Below, piece after piece: positions 1-13,253 of a stretch of 64,000 nucleotides of DNA. Both the position numbers and the translations under genes were made by a program. Position 1 is the first letter of the stretch. Each line of letters begins with the position of its first letter. The notes below the pieces were generated by a model. The model made no database searches and was not told the DNA's origin. It was given only the letters and a program-made list of their open reading frames with translations. The stretch is from Eutrigla gurnardus (taxonomy: Eukaryota > Chordata > Actinopteri > Perciformes > Triglidae), in assembly GCA_963514095.1 (NCBI GenBank), contig OY741264.1, positions 11,492,054 to 11,556,053 of the forward strand. Direction: 5' to 3'.

Positions 1-1877
1 TTTTACCTTCTAAGCAAAGTCAGTTGCACACAACAGAAACACAGCTGTTGTAGGAGTTTTCCTCTGCGTATAGTTCATGTCAAAGGAAGCTCAGAGGCTA
101 TTTTCAATGTGCAAATGGTGGATATTGTTTGATGTATCCTGTTTAAATAACACTCAAAATGCATTTAGACGGATACATTACTGAGACCAACAGCTACACC
201 CCAAAACAAAGACTATGCGCTTATATCAAAACAGCATCTTTTGTCAGACACCCTGTTTCTATTCATTCTTGTCGTTCAATTTAACACCAACACAATGTAT
301 GAGGAACAGCTGATTTATGAAGTTGAAATGTGGTCTTATCCAATACTTGCTCTTAACACTACAGACACCTAAATAAGGTGGCAACTGGCTGATCACTTGA
401 GGATGGTGGATGGTGGCACTTGTTGTTGGCTACATCAAGAAGATGGCAAGTACAACTCACCCATCTTTCAAGTGGTTAAGTTTCCAGTCTGATTTCAGGG
501 AGCTGATATGTACGTTATTTGCTTTTATGACGTAACGTTTGCTGCCATCATTATAGTTGTTGAATTATCATTTGTTCAGCTTGACCTAACTTTACATTTC
601 ATTTTCAATTAATGGAAGTGATATTGTGTGACTCACGTTATGCGGTGCATTCAGTGTGCATGGGGTATACAGCTGTGGTATTTTTTTCAATCTAGCTATA
701 TTTCAATTATAGCTAGAATATTAACTGACAGTCAAATGTAGACTTGCTGTCCATCAGTAGCAATATCCTCTTATCATCTTATTTTGTTGAAATGTGTTCA
801 AAGATAAATCTTTGGTAGTTTTGAATCCATTCAGAATCTTGGACAATAATCTTTTCCCCCTCACCCCGAACGTGTTGTGTATAATTTTGATGTGTGCAAC
901 TCAGAATCAAGTTGAATGAGACGTTCCTGTCTGCAGATGTTGAATGAATGAGTGACACACTGTCCTCCTTCTTGCCACAGGAGCTGAGTTTATATATTGT
1001 AATTACTGTAGGTGTGGATCAGCAGCCTGCAGGGGCCACGAACTGTATCAAGGGGGGATGCTTTTTTGTAACTGAACTATGGCAACGGTATGGTGGAGTG
1101 AGATTTGGTGGGACCAACCAAAATGTTGCCGCATACACTGCAATTTTTTTGTTTGGCCCTTTCAGCATCATTACCATTCAGCAAAAAAAAAAAGTTTAAT
1201 ACTGTCTATCAGTGGTTCTCAATGTATTAGCCTAACTTAGGGTGTACAAATAGAACTAGGATTCTGTATAAAAAAATAAAGTAATCAAATACTTAACAGA
1301 TGTGCAACATGTTGCAAGTAAAATTTAATAAAAATTAAAAACCCCAAAAGCTAGGTAATGTTATTTTTGTTTTTAGAAATTTAAAAGATTTCTTGTTTCT
1401 CGCTTCTCTAGCTCAAAGTCTATAAGAGCTGTGTGCTCTGTTGTACTTGCTTTTGTGAGGCCTTGATGATTTCTCTCATTCTGACCATAGCCAGTAGTTT
1501 CCGACTAAAGAGTAGGCTATGCAGCGGGAGATCCGAGCTCCACCCCATCACTAGCTCTGAAATGCTTAACTAATCGATCATGGGTGGCGTTTTTCAAGCT
1601 AAGCTCAACAGGTAGATAATTAGGGCTAATCTGTTTACATGTTTTCCAGATTCTGTTTTTCTGTTTTAAAATGAGCATTCTTTCCATCAAATGGTGTCTA
1701 ATGATGTGGTTGATGACTAAAGATGTAATAAATCAATAAGAAAATATGAGAAATGTATTGAAGAAACATTCTAGTAGTTCTAATTCTAATCCCTTGTCAT
1801 TATGTGCATACAATATGTATGTGTATGTGCATTCATTTATGGAGGAGTCACAGCCACCAGGCACTTTTTTAAAATAA
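1..1877. other. Unassigned AT-rich sequence
   Basis: No gene, RNA gene or recognisable mobile element was seen on either strand. The only open frames are short, with no domain-like composition (for example an 83-codon frame at 948-1199). A run of A at about 1182-1192 and scattered AT-rich runs are the only low-complexity features. Confidence 0.6.
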
Positions 1878-2127
1878 AATGGTAAATAAAATGGTAAATG
1901 GCCTCATTTATATAGCACTTTTCTCCAAAGCGCTTTACAGGAATGACTGACATTCACCCATTCACACACCGCAGGGTTGCATCGTCTGTGATAGCTTTTA
2001 TAGCAATATCAATATCGTCAGGAGCAATTAGGGTGAGGTGTCTTGCTCAGGGACACCGGGCACTCAGCTAGGAGGAGCCAGGGATCAAACCGGCAATCTT
2101 GCAGTTGCCAGCCAAACGCACAAACCT
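1878..2127 (-). repeat. tRNA-headed SINE, 3' portion (interrupted copy)
   Basis: Read on the minus strand, this copy and its continuation at 2961-2987 form one element. The head has a tRNA-like A box (TAGCTCAGGAGGTAGAG) and a B-box-like GGTTTGATCCC. A body with CCTGAGCAAGACACC follows, and the tail reads GCTATATAAATG...CCATTTACCATTT. A second copy with the same tail lies at about 63594-63836 on the plus strand, which supports a dispersed family. The head is separated from the body by the hAT element at 2128-2960, so the SINE is older than that insertion. It is a Pol III-type retroposon and encodes no protein. The exact family name was not determined. Confidence 0.7.
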
Positions 2128-2960
2128 CAGGGATGCCAGGGTGAAATTGGACAGGGGGCCAGATTTTTTTCAAGTGAGACCTCAGGGGGCCGGATTACAC
2201 TTTCGGACTGAAAAGGCCAAACATTGACTCTACACATGGATAGGTAGGCTATTTGAAATTATTCATGAAGGCCTACACATCAAAAAGAAATTGCATTGGC
2301 ACCAAAATAGCCTCACAATGAGGCCTAAATTACATACATTACAAAGGAAGATGATTGACAGGCGCTCTCCTTCATACAATCACATGCACACTACATGGCT
2401 GCACCTGATTGGACGATCGCTTTCACAGCTGTCCTGTCTGCTCCCGGATTTCAAACCGACCAACATGGCAGCTCGTTTGGAAACTCTCCTATTTTACGAC
2501 AATAGTTCACCGAAACGTGAAAACATTTTAAGCGAGAAATAAGCTATGCAGTTGCTGAATCTGTCTTTATTTTACATGGACAACATTCAGTTTAAAAGAT
2601 TTTCGAGAGCTTGCGGGAGGCAGCGGCGCACCGTCTCTCCACACTTGCTGTGAGTCGAATGCATTGCAGGGCATACCGTAAATGCTTTAATATAGAACTC
2701 AGCCAAAATCTTCGCGACGCGAACCTGACTGAATGAATGGGAAGGGTGGAAATAACGCTGCCTGTTGACACTTGCCCCGGCCAATGTGACTGGCCGGTAA
2801 TAGAATACAGGCCAGTATTAGAGGATTTACGGTATATATATTTTTTTTAAATAGATAAAATAATCATTAAAAAAAATATTCTCCCCTTGTCACCCGCGGG
2901 CAGGATGTGACGTACAGTCGGGCCGGGTCCGACCCGCGGGCCGTAACCCTGGCATCCCTG
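2128..2960. mobile_element. Non-autonomous hAT-type DNA transposon inserted in a SINE
   Basis: The ends are perfect inverted repeats of about 15 bp (cagggatgccagggt at 2128, its complement ending at 2960). The CAGGG-type terminus and interior GGCC-rich blocks (gggggcc, ccgcgggcc) are typical of fish hAT elements. The insertion splits a SINE exactly at its A-box region. The expected 8-bp duplication is diverged (acaaacct versus ctctacct), so the insertion is probably old. No transposase is recognisable; an 83-codon frame at 2291-2542 has no hAT motifs. Confidence 0.75.
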
Positions 2961-2987
2961 CTCTACCTCCTGAGCTAAACCCGCCAC
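2961..2987 (-). repeat. tRNA-like head of the interrupted SINE
   Basis: On the minus strand this is the 5' head of the SINE whose body is at 1878-2127, including the A-box-like GCTCAGGAGGTAGAG. It sits directly against the right inverted repeat of the hAT insertion. Joining the two pieces restores a continuous tRNA-like segment, which fixes the hAT boundary. Confidence 0.65.
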
Positions 2988-3440
2988 AACTTTGGACCAC
3001 CCCCGACTTTCACCGTGTCTAAAGTCTGCGCATCTGTCGATCCACTCGCCGCTATGTAAGTTTCACTTTCAGTTGTGAATCATTTCATTTCTGAACGTTT
3101 CTGATGAGAGATTTTGTTTGTAGCTGCTCATCACACAGATTCTTGAGGGTCAACTCATTCTTATGTTGACAAAACTCACTCAAGTTATCATAACCGTCTT
3201 TGACGTGTGTGTGTCTCAGCCCCGCCTCTCAGTGAAACAGACGGTGAGAGAGGCTGGATGAAGCGGTGTGCCGTTAATTACACTAAAACACAGTAGAGAC
3301 TCTCGACAACATGTTGCTTTTCTTTCAGCTGAGGTGCGCTGGCAAACACATAATGTTCGAGAAAACATTGATGCTCTAGGCCCTAGATAACAGATAAAAG
3401 AAAATATTTTGACAGATGGACACTTCAGTGTGTTTAACAC

Positions 3441-3492
<52 letters not shown>

Positions 3493-6400
3493 CCCATATC
3501 ATATACTCAGCCAGTCCCTGCTGAGTCCTTATAGTCATTGGCCCTTATAAGTTGTGGCTTTTTATTCCACAAACATGAGAACAACATTTTGTTAATGTTG
3601 TCCAACCAAGGTTCCATTTACCGAGTAGCGATTGTGTTTCTTCGTCTCATTTAGAGTGTGTATCTGTTTCTGCTTCAGCCTACATCTGCTCCTTTCTCAC
3701 TGCCTGAGCCAGTAAACGTTCCGGTACCCTGGAACCTGTATCTTTGTCTGAGACTTTATTTTCTATCTCTCAGCCAAAAGCTATAACAGACGATGCATGT
3801 TCCCAAGCGTGTATCTATCTCACTGTCTGTGCAGGCTTCTGTCTGTTCCTTAACTCAACCTTTGTATGCCTCCGTTCAAAACTGTTCCCTACAGAGCTTG
3901 GTCAATATCAATGTATCTTCATTCTGAGCCATAGCCCTATATGGTATGTCCCCTTTCAAGCCTAGCCTTCCCAGCATCCAGCCCCCTTTGAGTATAATGG
4001 TTCTCAGCTTGCTCCTTGATTTTGGATAGGCTCTGTGGTTGGATTCATTGACTTTTGTGGTCCTGTCCATTTTCCCCAAGCCCTAATCATCCTAAGTGTT
4101 TCCGCCTGTTTCCCAGCATGTGGGCCAGCAGACTCTCCTGTCCCCTGGCTGCCTCCCGAGCTGTCCCACCATTGTTTCCGCTGCCTGGCTAGTTCTATCC
4201 TGCCAGTTACCAGTGCCCAGGCAGACCCCCTGAGCAGTCCAGCCTGTTTCTCCAGTCTAGTGATCTTCCTCCTGGCAACTGTCATTGCATCCCTGCTCCC
4301 TGTTACCACATCTGGCAGTGGTTTTGGATGTCCACCTGGGCCCTGCCTCTCCAATCCTAACCACTAATCCACAGAGCAGGGTGGTTGTCTTCTGATCATA
4401 CAGCTAGGATTACATTACAAAATGTAACCACTATTATTGCTACTGGCAGAAATCCCAGCTCCACATTATGACGGAAATCAGTTTAACTGACCTCTGGACA
4501 AATACCCCATTTGTCAATTCTGAGCCATAACCAGTCAAACCCATTTGTCACTTTATATACTTGACTAAAAAAGCATTGTCGATGTCAGACTTTTCTTGAG
4601 AATGCACATCTATTTTAGTTAATGTGAGGGTTCCTTCCAAGGAGAGTATTTTATGTAAATGACCACTGGCTTCATGGTTTTAGTTGCCAAGACACTAAAG
4701 CAAACTTGAAATTTGAATTTGAACCAGGGAAAACACAATGTCACAATGTCATGTTTAATATTTTACACAGAACCATGATAAAACTACAAAGGTGAACTCT
4801 GTAGAGTGCATATCTCTGCCAGGTGTGTCTGCAATGACCTGTATTGTGTGATTGAATTAATACAATCAATTATTGGCTTACCTCTAGTCTAGACGAGTCA
4901 TTCAAACTCAAAAACAAGCGCTGATGAAGGCATTCACTTCAAAGTCATTGTATAATACACCTCATACAATCTTGCCAAAAAAAAATTAACCTCAATAAGC
5001 TGTTTGACTGCCTAACAGCAGCAGAGTTACAGCAATAAGGTGTTAGCAGTTAGCCAAACACACACACAGTACAGAAGTGTGTGTACCAGTTCCTTAGCTG
5101 TTAGCCAACACATCCCAAACTGTTATCTTCCCACTATGGGCACAGAGTAGCAGATGGGGGTCCGAGATGCACTCAGCTGTGTCATCACTTGGGGCCGCCT
5201 ACCTGCTGGGTGCCACTTCTCAGTGGTGAGTGAGGAGTCAGCAGGAAGGCAATGGCAGTATAAAAGCAATAATGAGGTGTTTTGAGAAAGTCTGTGTCAC
5301 CCCAACTACAAGAGGTCATTGTGCATGCCGTAACTGGCCAAACAAAATATTCTGTTTGCTCCAGCAGAATGTGAGGTTGGCTGTGGACAGACACAGAGGT
5401 GCACAGTCACTCACAGTAGCATACAGATGCACGCAACACTATCACGTGATCTTCCTAGCTGAGAAAACTATGTTTGACGATGTTGGCAATTTGGAAATTA
5501 AAAATTATGACACATTATTTTATTATCAACACTCGTCTTTAAACCTGCAATGACTGATTATTTGGTCACTTGGAGACAGTGGAAATCAAATGCAAACACA
5601 ACACTGACATGTTACCTTTAAAGGCAAACAGCTTCCTATTTACACATCCAGCAGACACAAGGCAACATTATCAGTCATTTGGAGTCATGTTTTTGGCCAA
5701 TTAATGAATATAAGTCAATGTATTTTTCTTTTAGTTCTGTCTACCACACCTCATGGACATGTCTGGCAACCTTAATTTGCTTAAAGCTCCATAATGTTCC
5801 CCATCTAGTCACCTGCTTTTTCTTTCTGCTGCTTGGTGATGGGCATGTAGTGTACAACGGGGCTTTAGAGCTTTTTTGCTGAAAACAGCTGTTGCTTCTG
5901 AGAACTAGGCTATTTAAGTTGTGAGTGGGCCAGACAGCTATACAATGAGTTGGAAGACATTATAAATGTCAATGAAGCTGAGGGGCAGTAATCATCTGTG
6001 GGTTTGTCACCACGAATATAGAACAACTAGATATGTGATGATCAAGTGTTAAAGTGTGTGTATATATATATATAAAACTGATGTTAATGCTAATGTGAAC
6101 ATTGTTGAGCAATCACAATTTATGCAAGGAAGGAACAGCGAGCACAGAAAGTAGAGCAGAGAATGTCTTCAAGAATGTATAAATGCAAATGGATTTTCCC
6201 CCAAATGCAAACAGGGAAAACAAACATCTTAATATCACAAGCGTTTACAACAGGTCTTTCATATATTAATTTCTCAAGGAGGTGGGCTTTGCATTGGTAA
6301 ATGACACAACCGGTTTCCCCCTAAGGGTGGAGCTGACAGATGAAGGAGCGATTAAGATGGAAAAATCTTGATGTCGCCATTTCTCTGTTGCTGAGGATCA

Positions 6401-9400
6401 TTACTGGTGACAGGCAGGGTTGTTCCACACTCACACAACTTGAAACAGTTGCCACAGGGTATATACACCTCATCAGTCTTCACCTGTCCAAATCAGTTTT
6501 CACATCAAACTAGTAAAGAGCAGACATTTAGCTGAATGTTCCATAGCAAAGACTGAACATTTCTCTTTGAATCTAAACTGTTTAGTTTTATTGACATTTT
6601 TATTGACATTTATTGATTTTATTTATTGACATAACGCAGGATGTTTTAGTTTGGGCAAAAATATGAGAAAGATGCCATTTGGTGAGTTTTTTTTCCATAT
6701 GAGCCCTACGTGCACCAACCACACATAAGCCAATCATTATAAAAGGTTGACATATTTAGGCTATCTTTATTATTTTGGAAACTCATTCTAGTGACTGTCG
6801 ACCAATCGGTTCTAACATGATATCAAACTTGATGCTTTAATGAGGGGAAGAGGGAAGCTCACGAGCAGAGAGGCGGCTTATCTGAACTGACACACAAATA
6901 CATACATGAAAACCAAACTATACTGAAAAAACTTTTACAGATGGAAAAAGAAAGGTACAGGTTTTTAATGGTTGCACATGTAACCCCGATAAGATTTACA
7001 GCCTTGGAAATACAGGATTCCTTGAATGCATCGTTAGTTCCATCATTTTATTAAAATTCAGCGCTTACCTGAATGCACCACCTGTGCATTGTGTGAGGGA
7101 TGGGACAGAAAAAACCTCCATGCTGTTGCGAAGCACATTGTTCTCTGGTCCGCACATGATTGGGAAGTTTTTATGAATGTTTTGTTAGAGCTGCTGTGAG
7201 CAGTGACCTAGGCACGAGTACCAACCTCAAAGACGACATTGGGTCGGTCATAGGAGAGTATGTATTTTCCTGAACGTTAAGGACTATTCTGACTGTTTTT
7301 TTTGAGGGATCTGTCTGTGCCATCTTTGGGACTGCTTCGTTGTGGTCCAGGATTTCACCGCTGTTGTGGCCTTCCACCCGGCCGGATGTCGATCGGTAGA
7401 TGTTTGCTGTTCCAGGAGGGTGGTAGGAACCCAAACCAAAGAAAACCCATCTGAGAACAACCTTATTCATTTTCTTTGACCTGAGACTTAGGTTGTTTTT
7501 TGTTCTTGCACCCAAGAGAAACTAATAACTGAACTAAACTGAGATCATAAGGAAACTGAAGTACATTTTTTTTCCTACAGCAAAATGCACATTTCTTCAT
7601 TTTTGAGGGTATTTCTTTTTTTTTTCCTGTATCCAATTCGAGTATCGAAGTTATTTTGTGGTATATTTGAGTTATTTATATGACACGGAAATATTCCTGC
7701 TTTTGGGAGAGATACTGTACATGAGAAAAAGGGTAAATGGAACCAACCAGAATACCGCTTTTTTCATCACCACAAAACGTGTGTGAATACAAGCTGCATA
7801 GTTTGGGTGAAAGAGTATTTTTCTTTGTCTGTAGAGTTGACAGTTTGACTTTCATGTGATTAAGAAAAGAAAAAAAATGTCAGGAGACCTCGGGAGTTAA
7901 GGAGGAATCAAATAACTGGTTTAGGGAGATTAACTTTAAAACATGCAATTCCAGAGCTGTGCAAAATTGCAACATTAACTTGTTCTACTTGGGGTGTTGA
8001 AAGAGTGACCTTTTGGCAAGACTGATCCATGTAGGCTTAACAAAGAGGAGTTAATGAATATGAATAAATTAACAAATTAATGAATCCATAGATAACCCAC
8101 GTAGAGATGCAATTTTCTTGGCCAGTTCTGATTATGAGTCTGATTGGCTGATTCTGATTATCCTTCTAAGAGGCATTATTGACAGCAAGCCTCCACACAA
8201 ACTTTTCTAAAATTATTTCATCCAATCCCAAGTCAGTGTAAACCATCACAAATATTAAAGTATTTGACTTTGTTGTTGTCATCTGCGGGGGATATTCACA
8301 TATAAACTCAAAGTATTAGGAAATAAATTGTTGTACTTTTATTGAAATATTTGAAATTAAAAAAAATATTGGCATTAGCAGCTTTAAGTATGTATCATAA
8401 CCTACTTGCAGATAATGTTTGTGTCTGTTTGGAAGTGAAACAGGCATAATCCCCTTTCTAATTGTATTTTGCCGTATAAACATATCATTCAAAGCAGCTG
8501 TATTCATTCAACTTTCTTGACAAAAACTACATTTTTACAAGATGACATTTGAACACATGACATCTGTTATAACATACTTTCAGTGAATACTAAAATTTAC
8601 AGAATACAGCTTGTACACATAATGCAAGTCAATGCAACCTATGTTAATGTTAGCTGTTAGCTCATTTAGGACTGTTCGCTGGGAAAGACGGCATGGTCAG
8701 CAGATGACTCTGATCACTCAGACCAGAACGCTTGGGAATTAATTACAATCTCAAAGGTTTTTCCTCTGCAGCTTATTTTGGACTTGTAATTGTGCAAATT
8801 GTGAGTCGGATGTCTTCTTCACTCATGCTGAAGAACTTCCACACCAATGACACCCAGTTTCAATCACAGCCAATCACTCTGTGCATCTCTGACCACCTTT
8901 GACATATAACAACATCATACTACATCTCTTTGTTCAACTCAAGCCTCACTGGAGTTTTGGTGGGTTTTTGTTTAAAGAAAAGTTAAGTTTTCTTCCATTC
9001 TCTTCTTCATTGTCTACTTGTTTTATCTATAATAACAGTTTTTACATAACAAATGGGGTCAGCAGCCCTTTACAATAAACTTCTAGCAGTCTCACAGTCG
9101 TGCTTGTACCACTCTTCTATATGTGTGTTTCATTAACTCATGCATACTATATATACACACGTTTGATATATGAGACAAAATAAAGGATTAACAGCAATGT
9201 TCAAACAAAACAAAATCATCCCAGATGGCCATTAAGTAGAACAGAACAATAATTAAATTTACCACATTTTGTGTCTTGCAGCAAATCTGAGCAGTTTCAA
9301 TGTTTAAGTAAGCTGTCGGAGGATTAAATGCTATCCTGTTTTCTAATTAATTCTAAACGGCTGAAACTTTTCTTTAATAGTTGAATTTCATTTAACCTTG

Positions 9401-9479
9401 ATTATAGTCAACCAATGTTGTCTGGAACTGTACAGGTGTCTAAATAGCTTGCAATAAAGAAAAACAATTTTTAGTGAGA
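2988..9479. other. Long stretch without recognisable genes
   Basis: No coding region could be supported. The stretch contains an (AT)n array at 3444-3490 and a short (TA)n at about 6058-6075. A C+T-rich block at about 3550-4370 is open in both directions (110 and 116 codons, opposite strands), which fits compositional bias better than coding. The remainder is AT-rich sequence without repeats I could name. Confidence 0.5.
3444..3491. repeat. (AT)n microsatellite
   Basis: About 24 uninterrupted AT units. It generates the poly-Ile/Tyr minus-strand frame there, which is not a gene. Confidence 0.95.
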
Positions 9480-9828
9480 GTGCAAAGCATGCGTGTCGCT
9501 AGACACCTTTTACTGGGGCACGTGCCCCAGTATTGATCTGCCGTGCCCCAGTAAAATCTCCCGTTCGAGTTTTAACGAGCTACTATATTTGGCAGTGGAT
9601 TCATTTATATTCATAATAACGGTAAATGGATTTTCTTTTTCATCCACAATCTCAAACCAACGCAGTTTAACCCAAAATACAAGCTGAGGCGCCAACCTTG
9701 TGGTCCGGGTCCGGCGTGCACGGCAGTGCGCATGTCGTAGCCAGTGCACCGCTGTTTTTTGTGATTTTAGTAATAGGGGGCCTGTGCCCCAGTAGAGCTT
9801 TATGTCTAGCAACGCCCCTGGTGCAAAG
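9480..9828. mobile_element. Short non-autonomous hAT MITE with 8-bp target duplication
   Basis: The element body is 9488-9820 (333 bp). It is flanked by an exact 8-bp duplication, gtgcaaag, at 9480-9487 and 9821-9828. The termini are imperfect inverted repeats: left catgcgtgtcgctagacac, right complement caggggcgttgctagacat. Both ends also carry the subterminal motif tactggggcac / gtgccccagta. An 8-bp duplication with CA.GG-type ends is diagnostic of hAT elements. There is no transposase; the antisense open frames over it (9510-9842 and 9667-9966) are shadows. Confidence 0.88.
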
Positions 9829-11146
9829 TAAGTGTGAGCCAAGGTTGAGCTCCTTGTTTTTCATGACTTCTTCTTTGGAACAGGTCTTATGGGACGCCTT
9901 CTCACTGTCTGTGGAATCTGTGGAAGTGTGTGGAGGCCTGACACGATGACTCATTTTGGTGGACAATATGTTTTCCTCTAAATAATTGTCATTTGAGACA
10001 TTTTATGCCACTGATACCCCTTTCAAATAGTAATAGCATTATTTTGAATATCCATACATTGGAATGCTGAACAAAAATATTAAAATAAAAAAAATAACTT
10101 AACTTCGAAGATAAATCAAAGTCCAGAATGGCCTATGTTGAAAAAATAATCAATACATATCAAACATCTGAGGCAGGGGTAAAGAGATGGTAATCCATGG
10201 TTAACCACAGGTTGTTGAGTCACTTCTATAGAGTCAATGTATGGCCAATCCCGTTTCTCAATGGTTAGCACCAAGTCCAAACTTAAAGTAATAGCCTTAT
10301 TCAACTTCGAGCCAAAATGTTCCCACAGCAGAGCTGAAGAGTGCCACAGGACATTTTGAAAATATTCGACCAAATTTTCTGGTCAGTAGCCTTTGGGAAA
10401 AACACCTATTAGCCTCACTGTATTTTTGTGTTTGCGTGTTTGTGTGTGTGTAGGAGTTGCTTGAGCCCGGCCCATGGTTAAACTCCCACACAGACATGAC
10501 ATTAGACGCCTCGCCCAAGTGTAATAGTGAGAGGTAGAAACTTGCTGTTTTTCTGGCATGTTGGCTAACATTTCGGAGTCAATCTTGTGTAAATAAAGAT
10601 TACAGGTCATGTCTATACATCGCATGTTAAGTATGATGACCGGTCTATGCATGTGTAATTAACTATACAAAAATATGTTGCTTTATACTGTAGTAAGATG
10701 AGGCACTGACAGAGGATGTCTGGACAGTGACTTACCTTCCAGTATTTGATTAGCAGCAGTCTTGTATTTCAATCTTGAGAGTATGCATGTGCAAGAAAGA
10801 ACCAATTCTTAGTCTTCAAAGCATCCGAACAAAAGGAAAATACTTCAACCTGAAAAAATTAAGATTAGAGTAAGAACATCAGAAGCCATTCATTCTAAAA
10901 GGAGGATATACAGTATTAGGCACAGTTATACCACATTCCCCCTGCAGAGCTCACCCAACACACACATGCACACTTTTCTTCAGAAAATCCTGAACTCTTT
11001 GAGGAATGACTTTGCCTGTGGTGACTTCACAGTTTTTTGGCGGCATTTTCACAGGCAGAGACAGATGCTGGAGATTTACAGGTTGATCCAAAAATGGTTG
11101 AAAAACTGGGGGAGAAAGAGGGGCTACTGTTCTCTTAATGAAAGTG
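9829..11146. other. No feature seen
   Basis: Unassigned sequence. A short GT run lies at about 10430-10453. Three overlapping minus-strand frames at 10116-10652 show no domain signature. Confidence 0.5.
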
Positions 11147-11457
11147 GATTACAGCAGGGGTTAGTGCGGCCCGCACATTTTTTTCTTCACTTTATCTGCG
11201 TGAGTTGTTGCCCTGTGCGTTTTGTATTTTTTATCACTTGTGAGCTACCATAGCTCAGGCTCGTGACAACAACACAAATTAGCAACGTTGGTCACTTGTA
11301 CCATAATTTTCCGGACTATTGAGCATACCTGAATATAAGCCGCACCCACTGACATTGGTCCCCCTTTTTTGTGGAATACTTGATGTGGCCCAGCCTCACC
11401 CAGACTCTACCTTTAGCGGCCCACAGGTTAGTTGAGTTTGAGACCCCTGGATTAGAG
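11147..11457. mobile_element. Non-autonomous hAT element (CAGGGG termini)
   Basis: The body is 11155-11449 (295 bp). The left end reads caggggttagtgcggcccgc. The right end, complemented, reads caggggtctcaaactcaac, a terminus common among vertebrate hAT-Charlie-like elements. The flanks are gattacag (11147-11154) and gattagag (11450-11457), an 8-bp duplication with one mismatch. No transposase sequence remains. The interior has the GGCCCGC / GCGGCCCAC palindromic ends usual for this group. Confidence 0.82.
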
Positions 11458-13145
11458 AAATTGCGAGAATATTAGACTACCTAAGAGCAACGCATTTTTA
11501 CGAGAGGCTTGTTAGAGATGCCACAAATCAATTCCGAAGCATCAGTCATTTAGATTGTGAGGACTAGTTGCACACAATAAAGAAATCACACAGAATCAAA
11601 TTCCTCTTAGCGAAGCATTTTAAAACAGCCCTAACTCTACCAAAAATACACAAAAGCTAAACAAGTACCAGGTGAGCCAGCTTCCTTAATAATGACAGTT
11701 GATACTCACAAATGTTAGCCACCTTTGTGCTTAAATTATGAATTCCACCTCATTTTCTTTCACCTCTCACATTCCTATTTCTCTGTATGCCTTCAGAGAA
11801 AATGTATGCAGATCTTAAGATTCTTCTCATTTTTGTGTAATCAAAATAAACCTTTTCAAAGCTCATGCAAGTCCACAGAGGTGGCCCAAACCACGAGTGG
11901 CTTACAGCATCAGCACCACTCAAAAGCATCTGTCTGCACACTTCAAAAGATTTACAGGCTCCACACATCGGATCATTGTTTATCTTCTGTTGTGTTCATG
12001 ATATTTAGTCACCATGAGTAATGCGTGAGTCAGTCTCTTTGAACCTCATGACCCACTTTAATAGCCAAAATCAGTCTGTTATTTTCCCATAAGGTTTGTG
12101 TTACCACCTCCAGAACAAAGCAAATACGTTGTTGATGTAATTTGAAGTGAACAAAAAAATAATAATAATAATAAATCAGTCTGCTTTACAATGAAAAAAT
12201 GATATTCTGTAAACATGTGCATTTCTTCTGAGCAGGTATTCTAGTTCTTACCGAATGCTATTAAGGTGCTAATCAAGTTAAACACTCGGAATAATATGAC
12301 CTTCCAGAGAGAATATCCAACTACAGCTGTCAAAATAAATGCCAGAAAAGCCTGAAATCCGAAAGATCCCAGTTTAAAAGACAAATTAACACCTATGCTT
12401 GTTAGTTGTTTGCTTCTTTCTCCCTCTCAACCTGATGGTGAAGTCCAACCCGCAGAAAGACACACACACTTACAGTCAACTGACACAATAAGACATGCAA
12501 TGAATACAGAGTTTGTGTTTTATATGTATAGAAGTAGTTTTGGGTTGAAAATGTGTCAGAGAGGTGTTGATTCAACTGTGTGGTAAATTGCTAGGCAGTA
12601 AAGTACTGCAAAATGTAATTAATTCATAAACATTCAAAATAACACATACACACAAGCTGATCCAAAGCACAGGTGTGCAGAAGGTACGAGTGTGTTTGCA
12701 ACCTCAACAATTGGATAAAAGGTAACAATTTGCATTTTTTAATTTCTGCATAAGTCTTGGGGAATATTAGATCACTCCAAGAAAAAAAAAGATGAAAAGT
12801 TTAATTTGGGAATGATCTAGAGACAGGTGGAAAGTGAAAAATGAACAAAGTACAAGCTCAATGATGGACATTTCCGATCTGTTCATTAAGAGGTCATTTA
12901 TGCCCCAAAAGAAAATGAGCTAGGTCATTCACGGTCTGCCGGGCAGTACCACGACAAAGAAGAGAAGACAGTGGGAAGGAAAGAAAAGGAAAAGAAAAGT
13001 ACACCCTCTTACACTGTGAGATATCATCTATTAAATACATGCATTGCACAGTATTTGGTGATGAATCAGCAAATTTAATGCACTCACTTGAAGTCAACTT
13101 TTCTTACATGAATCGAGAAACAGGCTAAATCCGACAGGGAGTGAG

Positions 13146-13195
<50 letters not shown>

Positions 13196-13214
13196 ATATG
13201 TGTATATATGTATG

Positions 13215-13253
<39 letters not shown>

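Noticed and set aside
4004..4367. Opposed 110- and 116-codon frames
   Set aside because: The region is C+T-rich and open on both strands. No conserved motif, splice context or neighbouring exon was seen. The hydrophobic start of one frame is not enough for a secreted protein call.
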